From NCBI RefSeq assembly GCF_902459465.1, contig NC_047062.1:30064673-30128672 (forward strand): a stretch of DNA of 64,000 nucleotides, given 5' to 3'. This document shows, in pieces, positions 11,873 through 32,400 of this stretch (position 1 is its first letter; the number at the start of each line of letters is the position of its first letter). The notes under the pieces are model-generated. The model was not told the origin of the DNA, did not search any database, and saw nothing but the letters and a program-made list of their open reading frames with translations. This stretch comes from Asterias rubens. Taxonomy: Eukaryota > Echinodermata > Asteroidea > Forcipulatida > Asteriidae. Made by a program: the position numbers and the translations under genes.

Positions 11873-12334
11873 CTGACGTCATACTCAGAGGCCCGTCGTG
11901 AATAAAGACAGGGGACCAGTTTGGCGGTATGGCGCCCCCTTGTGGTTGGCATTGAAGACGTATGTATTAAAGCTGTGTTATTAATTATTTTCAAGCCACA
12001 ATGTGACCGAGCAAGAAACTTAAACCATAAATTGCTTCTCTCCAACCAGGTGTTGGAAGGGTCTGTGGATTTGTTTCAGTATGCCTGATGAACAGGTATA
12101 GTGTTTGTAAAGGCTACTATATGCAGGCTATGGACAGATTTTTACTTGGTTTATGAAAAGTCAAACAAAGCAGCACAATAATAATTTAAAACAAACATCA
12201 ATTTTATACTAATTTTTAATGACAAAAAAAAAATTAAAGGTCCTCCCCAAATATTAAAAAAAATAAACTTTAGATATTGTGGTAGGATCAAATTGTCAGC
12301 TCCATCCAAATGTTTTAAATGGTTAAGAGGTCAT

Positions 12335-12724
12335 TTAAAGACACTTGACACTATTGGTAATTGTCAAATATCTGCAGTCTTCTCACTTGGTGTATCTCAA
12401 CATTATGCATAAAATAACAAACCTGTGAAAATTTGAGCTCAATCGGTCATCGAAGTTGCGAGATAATAATGAAAGAAAAATAACCCTTGTCACACGAAGT
12501 TGTGTGTGTTTAGATGGTTGATTTCGAGACCTCAAAATCTAAATCTGAGATCTCGACATCAAATTTGTGGAAACTTACTTCTTTCGCGAAAACTATGTCA
12601 CTTCAGAGGGAGCCGTTTCTCACAATATTTGATACCATCAACCTCTCCACATTACTCGTCACCAAGAAAGGTTTTATGCTAATAATTATTTTGAGTAACT
12701 ACCAATAGTGTCCACTGCCTTTAA
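12335..12724. mobile_element. TTAA-MITE family A, full copy
   Basis: 390 bp with TTAA at both ends. The inner termini read as inverted copies of 'cagtggacactattggtaat'. The interior carries an inverted repeat around 'gagacctcaaaatctaaatc', which can fold back. Family A is the commonest repeat in the window. The 4-bp TTAA flank suggests mobilisation by a piggyBac-like transposase, which is an inference. Confidence 0.75.
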
Positions 12725-12881
12725 AGAAGTATTACAAATAATTTTAACAAATGGATTATTTTTTCTAATTTAACAAAATAATTTACCTGTTTTTGTTCTC
12801 TCTTAACTCTTGGTTTGATCAAACAAAAACTCCAAGACCAACATATTACTGAGCCAGCAGTAAATAATCAGCACAATAATA

Positions 12882-12960
12882 GTGGCTTCTTATATAGCGC
12901 TTTCCGTCACTCAGTGGCGCTTAAGGAGCTTCAACATTCAGTACTTTCCTGCTAAGTTTA
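12882..12960 (+). repeat. Dispersed repeat ('tatatagcgc' type)
   Basis: The block from 'ttatatagcgctttccgtca' to 'ttcctgctaag' recurs diverged at about 33040-33125 inside MNAT1 intron 4. Confidence 0.5.
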
Positions 12961-13061
12961 TTTGGATGGAACAAATCGCACACTATATGTTAAAATAAAT
13001 AATTTAACTCACACCGGATTTGCGCATTAATTTGATCATGTTGATTCATCACTAATACGTT

Positions 13062-13441
13062 TTAAAGGCACCGGACACATTTTGTTATTGTCAAAGACCA
13101 GTATTCTCAATCGGTGTATCCCAACATATGCACACAAAAAATCTGGAAAAACTTGGACTCAATTGGTCATCGAAGTTGCAAGAAAATGATGAAAGAAAAA
13201 ACACCCTTTAACTATTTCATTACTTTGTGTACTTTCAAATGCATAATAAAAGGCTTCAGCCGAGGATTTTTATTGTTTGAGTGAGAAATTACCTCAATCT
13301 CAAAAACTACATTTCATCAGAGGGAGCCGTTTCTCACAATGTTTTATACCATCAACAGCTCTACATTGCTTGTTACCGAGTAAGTTTATAAAAATGCAAA
13401 CAAATATTTTGAGTAATTACCAGTAGTGTCCAGGGCCTTAA
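13062..13441. mobile_element. TTAA-MITE family A, diverged copy
   Basis: 380 bp between TTAA sites. The termini are diverged ('caccggacac' at the left, 'gtgtccagggcc' at the right). An AATAAA on the minus strand near 13270 could serve SLC38A6 polyadenylation, but this is only a motif match. Confidence 0.6.
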
Positions 13442-13628
13442 GTGTGTCAATGAAATGTTTAAATAAATAATTTAACCAACACAAGATTTACGCATCAATT
13501 TGCTTATGTTGATTATTCACCAGTTGGTTTTAAGGCACTTAAAAGTACTGTCAGCCCACTCTTTAACAAAAGCCTAGCCTGTAATCCTGAGTTGGAAGAT
13601 ATCCTCATCATGGTGTGACCCTGGGGCG

Positions 13629-24083
<10,455 letters not shown>

Positions 24084-24864
24084 TTTGTCTATTCTGGCTT
24101 TGAAGAATAAGCTCCTACCCCTCTTGAGGGCGCTATATCAAATCATAAATGCAGGCTTTGCATGCAGTTGCACAACATTGCAAGTGCATGCTGCATGTGT
24201 GTGTGTAGATGGATATGGAGAAGTGTGAGTTGATGGATAATTGTAATACAAATTTATGATGAAAGGTATGTAAACCAACAACTGAACAGTTTATTGTATG
24301 TATACTAAAAGTGCATGATTCACCACACACTTCAGCAGGACAGAATAGCTATATTTGATTGCGTTTTTATTATTAAATTGACCTGGCTAACCATGCTAAG
24401 TCAAACTCAAATCAAAGTCCTCTGCTGACTTATTTTACTTTTTTTTAGTGTGAGAATTAATAATTAGCTATGCCAAAATCGACAAGTTTACACTTCCCTT
24501 GCAAGTTGCATAAGCTCAGAGTCAGACTCAGACATGACTTGCGAGTTCAAAATAAAAGTCATGTAAAATTGAAATTAACAGTTAAAATAACAGTTGAAAT
24601 TAACTTTAAATTAATAGTTGATTTAATCATTTGTTGAATTGAAGATGATATTGAGACAGTGGACATAATTGTTTTCAGCTGCCACTTTCATTGTTCATAA
24701 CTTTACAATGTTTATAACTTAACAATTGCACATTTTTAAAATGTATTTATTGTTCCCCAAATATATTGAATATTGTATTGATAAAATGAGAACTTCGGAA
24801 AATTTCAAAATTGTAATTCTTGTATTGTTTGTTTAAACAGGTTGAACTGCTAAGGAATAGCTCA
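24084..24864. promoter_or_regulatory. Divergent (bidirectional) promoter region of SLC38A6 and TRMT5
   Basis: 781 bp separate the two start codons, which point away from each other. A splice acceptor ending at 24840, just before the TRMT5 start codon, implies a non-coding first exon for TRMT5 within this interval, so the true promoter gap is shorter. I see no clear TATA box in a convincing position. The head-to-head pairing matches what is known for the human genes. Confidence 0.6.
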
Positions 24865-27179
24865 ATGTTGAAGGCTCGTCCCTGGTTGTATCTCAGCAAA
24901 TCGTTCTCATCAGCTTTTCACACCTTGAGAAGGATTCTCGTTGTAACCATGTCGACGAAAACCCCTGGTGGTATTTTTGATCCACCAATATGCACACTGA
25001 CTGAAGACAACCTCAGTTTAAATCGTAAACTTTTCAGAAAAACCGTGCAAGTCCCAGCCGTTCATTTTGATAAGAAGCTCGCAAATAAATGTCTGAAGGT
25101 TCTTAAAAGCCAAGCGGTGTGTCGTAAGATGTTTTCATTCTTGAGAAACAATCCTCGGAATTCAGATGAGAAGGTACTCATCTTGAACCCGAGTAAAGTT
25201 TCTTCAAATGACATTGCGACGTTGGATGAACCTGGCATCAGCTTCTTGAAGGAGTATAACTTGGTGGATAAGTTTGGAGACTTCGAGCTTGATTTGGAGT
25301 ACAATGATTGGACTTACGACGAGATCTTACGGTCTCTGTTGCCAGGAGGAGTTGAGGTGCCCACTGGTTTCAGTAGGATTGGACATATCGTTCACTTGAA
25401 TCTGAGATCAGAACAGTTGAAGTACAAGCACATCATAGGTACGACCAGGATTGAGAAGTTTCAGACGTTTATCTGTGTTTTCCCTAAAATAAAACAAGTC
25501 TGAACTTCTAGATAGTGCCGAGGATACTGTTCCAAGAACCTCATTGGAATCTTATACGATCTGCAAAAGGTGGAAATGTCAAGGTTACAAAGATCTGGAT
25601 TCCGGTTTCAGATTGTTTCAAAAAGAGTGACCTTGTACATTCCGGGGCATTCCCTGTCAGGCAAAATAAAATACAATAAAATAGTACACTGGACAGGTGG
25701 GAAATTTGTACAGTTTGTTTCAGAATTTCAACAAAAATTCAACAGTTATACAAAATAACAGCTGAATAAGTTTTGAGATAGGTCCCCATTCTTTTATAAA
25801 TATTGTTCATAGATTGTTGGGTTTTTTTTCTTTCTTTTTTTCAGGGGAAGTTCTGATTGATAAAAATCCAGGAGTGAAGACGGTAGTGAACAAGACTGGC
25901 GAGATCAACAATGAGTTCCGCTTCTTCAACATGGAGCTTTTAGCCGGTGAAGACAACATGGTGGCCATCAGCAAGGAGCACGGACATTCTTTTGAGTTTG
26001 ACTTCTCTAAAGTTTACTGGAACCCCCGGCTGTCAACGGAACACACAAGAATCGTCGAACTATTGAACAGGGGAGATGTTGTGTACGACGTCTTCGCAGG
26101 GGTGGGGCCTTTCGCCATTCCGGCTGCAAAGAAAGGCTGCGTCGTACTCGCTAACGACTTAAACCCGGAGTCCTATAAATGGTTGGAACATAATGTGGGA
26201 TTGAATAAAATCAAACGTGGATCGGTGAGGACTTTCAACTTGGATGGAAGGGAGTTCATCAAGGAGATAGTTCGGAAGGATCTTCTGAAGATGGCGGAAG
26301 ATACAAGCACAAATGATAAAACTAAGAGGACTCATGTTGTCATGAATCTACCGTCCCTCGCTATCGACTTCTTAGACGTATTCCCAAACTTTCTGAAGAA
26401 TGTTCCATTAGAAGATAGGGACCGGGTTCAACTTCCAACCGTGCACTGCCACTGCTTTTCAAAAGAGGAGGACACAGTGGGTGATGTGCGACGGCGCGTT
26501 GAGGCAGTGCTCGGTCATAACATTGAGGGCGCTCTCATACATGATGTCAGAGACGTGGCGCCTAATAAGGAGATGATGTGCGCATCATTCCAAATGCCAG
26601 CAGATGTTGTATTTGGTGAGTTTACAACCTGGCAAGGTTGAACTAGACAATCCTGATTCACAATTTTGTTCTCCGTTTCTTTTGGCAATTACTCTTAAAA
26701 ATTAATGGCAATAATAACTTCATTTAGTAGTACAGCACTGCAGCTTTCGATAGTATAAAGAATTTTGAGAATCAATTCAGTTTGAGGTTATGTGGTTATG
26801 GAAAAAACATTTTATGCCCCATAACTCAAATCTGAGAAACATTACTGTCCGACACATTCTCAGCGACTTTCATGCATGGACATAACCACTGCAGATTTTC
26901 AGCAATATCGCAAAACATAACCAAATGAATGGTTCCAAAAAACCAAAGTTCTTCTTTGCTTTTGAAGTTTCATTCCTCTATTACCCATTCTGATTTATAA
27001 TTTGATTTGTTCTCCAGAACAAATGCAAGAAAGCCATTTTTGCACAACAAGCCTACACTATATCAATTACCACATACTTGTAAGATGTCTTTCTTAATGT
27101 TATTTTCTCCCTTGTTTCTTTTACAGGCACAAATGCAACTCCGGATGAACCAGAGCTCAAGAAACCCAGGACAGAGTAA
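24865..27179 (+). CDS. TRMT5: tRNA (guanine(37)-N(1))-methyltransferase, 465 aa, 3 coding exons
   Basis: Coding exons are 24865-25438, 25845-26615 and 27127-27179, with GT-AG introns and matching phases. TRMT5/Trm5 transfers a methyl group from SAM to N1 of G37 next to the anticodon, which prevents frameshifting. Visible marks are the conserved 'VYWNPRLSTEH' block (248-258), the SAM-binding 'DVFAGVGPF' (273-281), 'NDLNPES' (295-301) and 'NLP' (359-361) of the methyltransferase motif. The N-terminal D1-like region is in exon 1. The first 28 residues are rich in Arg, Ser and hydrophobics with no acidic residue, like a mitochondrial targeting peptide. A second in-frame ATG at 24949 in a good Kozak setting (ACCATG) could give a cytosolic or nuclear form. 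The last exon encodes only 17 residues, ending with a basic KKPR stretch. It is close to the human length of about 509 aa. Confidence 0.96.
26695..26985 (+). repeat. Repeat family B, copy 3
   Basis: Lies in TRMT5 intron 2. It shares the 'gatagtataaag', 'tgaggttatgtggttatg' and 'ccaaagttcttctttgc' blocks with the other copies. Confidence 0.5.
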
Positions 27180-27254
27180 CAGGAAAACTCAGAGGAATGA
27201 CAAAGACATTTTAGGCTATCAGGGAGCATCTTAGAGTCTGGCACATTCTAAACA

Positions 27255-27446
27255 CTAAAAAGCCAATGGACACTACATGTATTGGCACTCTAAATAATTG
27301 TTGGCAGAAAAACTTACTTGGTAACAAGCAATGGAGAGCTGATGATAGTATAAAACATTGTGAGCAACGGCTCCCTCTGAAGTAACGTAGTTTATGAGAA
27401 TGAGGTAATTTCTCACTCAAATAAGAAAAATAACGAACTAAAAAAC
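27255..27446. mobile_element. TTAA-MITE family A, truncated
   Basis: Left terminus ('ccaatggacacta') and first half only ('aacggctccctctgaagtaa' and after). It stops where the second double-hairpin element begins, so that insertion probably cut it or removed its right half. Confidence 0.5.
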
Positions 27447-27449
27447 ATA

Positions 27450-27975
27450 TTATACACATAATGAATGTTTATGAGTGCAATGGTGCGAATATGTTCATGA
27501 GTTGAAAGATGGAATGTTCTATTCAACGATGCGGAGCCGAGTTGAATGGAACATTCCAGCTTTCAACGAATGAACATTTCGCACCATTGCACGAATGAAA
27601 AACATTCATTATTTGTTTTATATAACATCCAAGTAGATCTTTGTCATTTTGATTAAAAGATACAACTTTCAAAACAAACAAACAAAACGTAGGCCTACAA
27701 TTTTTAATTGTAGAAGCCGAATGTTAAGTAATTTTACTACCTTGCAGTAACACTGCTGCGTTATCAAAGACACGCGCACGCAGTGATATGTGTTTACTCA
27801 GCTTTTTCGTTCCATCCGAAAAGTACTATTGCACGCTGGCAGCGTGCAATGGTACTTTTCGGATGGAACGAAAAAGCACGGTGAGTGACTCGGCGTGCAA
27901 TGGCACTTTTATTTGCTATCACGTGACGGACAATCCTCCAATCAAATGGCAAGGATCTGCTTGGGTGTTATATAA
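27450..27975. mobile_element. Double-hairpin non-autonomous element, copy 2
   Basis: 526 bp with the same ends and both hairpins as the copy at 18998-19509. The two copies are still very similar over their whole length, so they moved recently relative to other repeats here. It is 271 bp downstream of the TRMT5 stop. Confidence 0.75.
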
Positions 27976-28233
27976 AAAGGATTAATGGAGCATAAAAGAC
28001 TTTCGATTTATATCAGATAAATATTCTGTATTTTATTTCTTATAACCGTAAAAAAGTACAGTTATTTATTTCAATTCTTTGGTCAAACTATTTGACTATG
28101 ACAAAGTACAAAACTAGGATTACAAACTGGATGTGAAAACACAGGTTTTGATTTTACATTACTGCTCTACTATCAAAACAAAATATTAGTCTTTTGTTTA
28201 TCTGACAACTTCAACTTAATAAGGTTTGCTTTC

Positions 28234-28572
28234 TTATTTGAAGTCAGAAGCAATAAAGCGGATCACATGATTTGTCATTACTTTCTTCGCTTCCTGTGTT
28301 TCTTCTTTTGAGTATTGGTTTCCCATGTGCATTAATGATAATCTCACATTTGAAGGATATTTCATTGGAAGACAAGACCAAAATAATATGAAGAACATTG
28401 TTGTCGAAAAGTTCAATAAAAAAATCAAACAAAAGGCAGTTGCAGGATTTGAAACTGTGCATGGTGAAAATACATTCAAGTGAGGTATGCGGATACACCT
28501 TGTAATAAATCTATTACTAGCTACATGCATGACGGTTCTAAGAAAAACCAGGGGTTTTACATCCACATACAA
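28234..28572. repeat. Diverged relative of the palindromic element at 30.6 kb
   Basis: The stretch 28440-28560 ('ggatttgaaactgtgcatgg' and after) matches the left part of the element at 30554-30828. The rest of the interval between TRMT5 and MNAT1 has no gene. The 112-aa minus-strand frame here has no recognised domain. Confidence 0.4.
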
Positions 28573-28732
28573 GGTTTAAACCACCTGTTCTTCTAACAAC
28601 CGCCACAGCTCATGTAGAAATGTATTACATGGTGTCCAGGCAGTTGTCAAGTTTTGGAAAATTTGGCTGAATGTAGGTTCATTCACTAGTCTTCTTGCTT
28701 GTGTTCTTGATATGTTATAGTTTGACATAATT

Positions 28733-29335
28733 CCTTCTCTACACATAGGTGTATAAACAGCACCTGTTACATTCGGCGAATTCTCAAATGCAGTTATACC
28801 TAAGCTATGGTAGTTGAGTCCCCAGAATGTGGGTTCAAACTATAGCCCTTTGTGGCCAAACACTGAACCATAATTGCGTCTCTTCACACGGGTGTATAAA
28901 TGGGTATCTGTTACATTCAGGGAATTCTCAAATCAAATTTGAACTCTAGGTTATGCAAGTTATGGTGGTTGAGTCGCCCCTAGTTGTTCTTCATAATTCA
29001 TTTGGGGCAAACCACTCTACCATAATTGCTTCTCTTCACACGGGTGTATAAATGGGTACCTGTGACATCACGGGAGTTCTCAAATCAAATTTGAACTCTA
29101 GATTATGGTGGTTGAGTCGCCCCTAGTTGTCCTTCATAAGTCCTTTGGGGCAAAACACTCTACCATAATTGCTTCTCTTCACATGGGTGTATAAATCTGT
29201 ACCTGTGACATTCAGGGAATTCTCAAATCAAATTTTAACTCCAGCTTATGGTGGTAGTCCTTTGAGGCAAAACACTCTACCATAATTGCTCCTCTTCACA
29301 TAGGTGTATAAATGGGTACCTGTGACAACCAGGGA
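28733..29335 (+). repeat. Five tandem copies of a 118-152 bp repeat
   Basis: The block 'gggtgtataaatgggtacct' begins a copy near 28735, 28879, 29031, 29172 and 29290, each followed by 'gggaattctcaaatcaaatt' in the complete copies. It resembles the 3' body of family 3 SINEs ('ataattgcttctcttcac'), so it is probably a multimerised SINE tail. It ends 70 bp short of the MNAT1 stop and may lie in the MNAT1 3' UTR. Confidence 0.65.
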
Positions 29336-29406
29336 TCTTTAAAACACAAAAACGCTGCTTCTTGATCCAAAACTGCTCAATTTACGCCCAGTGTTCTTTT
29401 CACCTG

Positions 29407-32400
29407 TCAACTTGTTTCCATACTTGTGGAGTCCTCGGTGTTTTTGTGTTGCGAAGGAAAGTACATTAATCCAGAGAACGCTTCTTGGAGTGCTCTGAGG
29501 CAGGCCAGATTGTGACTGTAGCCCCCGGCCATACCCTGTGGAGATGCTGGCCTCACATGCTTGTTGTACCTATGTAAAAACCAAGAACACAAGTGTTTAA
29601 TCTTCCTTTGCTCTGAACAATAAGAAGCATTTATTTTTTATTCGACAAGCCCTCAAACTAGCTATTAGAAGAAAAGTCTACTGACGGCACTTGATATGTT
29701 GTACCTGTGTATCACAAAACCAAGACCATAAAGAGTGTTATCTTTTCAATTTATCAAAGTAATTTATTTATTACACACCCAACAGCACAATTAGTGCCAA
29801 AAACAGGACGGATAGGAAAACAAGAAGAAATGTTCGGTTTTAGGTGTGGAAGGAAAACCCTTTTTGGGGAAAACTCATGTAATCAGGTGGGGACTGAAAA
29901 CCCAATCCACATGCAAGGCTCCAATCTGAGGTGGGATTCGAACCGGGGTCCCCAGAGGTGAAAGGCAGGGAATGAAACCACTGAGCCAACCTGATCCCCA
30001 TGTAAGCCACATGGGAAACTCACTGGGTGAATTTAAATGATTTGGGGTGATACCCTGGCTGCCGCTTCCAAAGTTATATTGTAGGATTGGGTGTGTGATC
30101 CCTGGCTACACGACAGTTAACGGTTGTATGGCTTCTGACTAGCACCCCCGAACAAAGATAACGACAAATTAGAAAGACTGCCAACATAGGGCTAGATACC
30201 TCAGATGGAAGAGCACGCTCACAATAATCTGGAGGTCGTTGATTCAAATCCCGCAGTAGTAAATTTGTCTTAAATCACCCTCAAATCAAATTTAAAATTA
30301 GACAATTTTTTATCCCTCGTTTCCATTGAAAGTAATGATAGAATTGTACAAACCTTTGTGTGTCCAACTCTTCTATAGATGGGGCTGATGGACCATAACT
30401 CTGATATGTCTCTTCCTCATATGTGTACAAGATCTCCTCTTGTTTTGGGATTGGTAAGAAGGCATCCTGGTAGCCAAATCCCTAAAAGTATAAAGAACAT
30501 CAAACACAACTGTTTTTCCACCCAAGTTATTGGTAATCAGGTATATGTGAGTAGGATTTGAAACTTTGCATGATGAAAATACCATATGGAAAGGTTTTGG
30601 ATAACACCATGTAATATGACTATCTCTAATGAGTTGGGGTGGTTCTAAAACGAACCGTTGGTGTCAACTCGACGTTTCAATCAGTATGCTCTGATCGTCT
30701 TTTTTTTTCTCCAGAAGACAATCAGAGCATACTGATCGAAATATCTAGTTGAAACCAACGGTTCTTTTCAGAACCACCCCAACTCATTAGAGATAGTCAT
30801 TACATGGTGTTACCGCAATCCTTTCCATATCAGGTATATGTGAGTACAAAACAACAGTGAGACCCAAACAAACTCTCCACCCGGTGTGCTATGCACTATG
30901 GTTTTGAATATTCAGTTTAAAGGCAGTGGACACTATCGGTAATTACTCAAAATAATTATAAGCATAAAACCTTTCTTGGTGACGAGTAATGGGGTGAGGT
31001 TGATGGTACAAAACATTGTGAGAAACGGCTCCCTCTGAAGTGCCATAGTTTTTGAGAAAGAAATAATTTTCCACGAATTTGATTTCAAGACCTCAGAGGT
31101 TAGAACTTGAGGTCTCGAAATCAACCATCTAAATGCACACAACTTCGTGTGACAGGGTTTTTTTTTTCTTTCATTATTATCTCGCAAGTTCGATGACCGA
31201 TTGAGCTCAATTTTTCAAGGTTTGTTATTTTATGCATATGTTGAGATACACCAACTGTGAAGGCTAGTCTTTGACAATTACCAATAGTGTCCAATGTCTT
31301 TAAGGGTTTTTCCTGAAATGTTTCCCTGCAAGTTTCTGTGCAAACAACGCTGTGAAGGGTCGCTGTAAAGTGCCCAAAGCATTGATTGTTCATAAATATA
31401 TTTCATTTTATGATGTGATAGGAAAACATAAGAGAATTGTTCCAGAGAAAACCCAGGTAATCAAGTGGGGACTAAAAAAAACCAATCCAAGCGGGATTTA
31501 AACAGGGGTCCCAGAGGTTGAAAGCAAGGAAAGATACCACTACTTCAACCTGACAGTCCTTTCAATAATAGTATTAAATTCTTTAAAGACAGTGGACACT
31601 ATTAGTAATTGTCAAAGAACAGTCTTCTCACTTGGTGTATCTCAACATATGCATAAAATAACAAACCTGTGAAAATTTGAGCTCAATCGGTCGTCAAAGT
31701 TGCGAGATATTAATGAAAGGAAAAAACACCCTTGTCGCAACATGGTCACACGAAGTTGTGTGCTTTCAGATGCTTGATTTCGAGACCTCAAATTCTAAAT
31801 CTGAGGTCTCGAAATCAAGTTCGTGGAAAATTACTTCTTTCTCGAAAACTACGTCACTTCAGAGGGAGCTGTTTTTCACAATGTTTTATACCATCAACCT
31901 CTCCCCATTACTCGTAATCAAGAAAGGTTTTATGATAATAATTATTTTGAGTAATTACCAATAGTGTCCACTGCCTTTAAAGAAAAAAAATGAAAAAATT
32001 AATTCAATTTCAAAGAAACTTGCAACATACCACTTTGATTCCAGTTGAGAATGTTGTCTTTTTTTGCAACTTGAAGACCGGCGCCTCTTGCATCTCAACA
32101 TTAGCTGTATGGCTGGCTATCACATGCTCTGCTGGCATGCTGGAGTGTATCTGAGCCATTAATAATTGAAAATAACAAAAGCAAATAATTGTTTAGTGCT
32201 CAAATCTGCCTAAGATGATCTCCAACTGAGTTCAAGGTGAACATGCAATCAAAGTGCATAACTTTCAATCTGGTCGTACCAAATAAAATTGTGTTCAACC
32301 CCAAATTAGTTTAAATTTACCCAGTTAATGCTCAATTGTGACTTGCTACGTGAAAATGAGTCAGATGTTGACAATTTCAAGAATTGAGTTGTATGCATTG

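Noticed and set aside
24820-24864. Extension of TRMT5 upstream of the ATG at 24865
   Set aside because: The longer frame begins with TTG and runs through a good splice acceptor ending at 24840, so those bases are intron or 5' UTR.
28234-28572. 112-residue minus-strand frame between TRMT5 and MNAT1
   Set aside because: It overlaps a dispersed repeat and shows no domain. It would lie in the MNAT1 3' flank.
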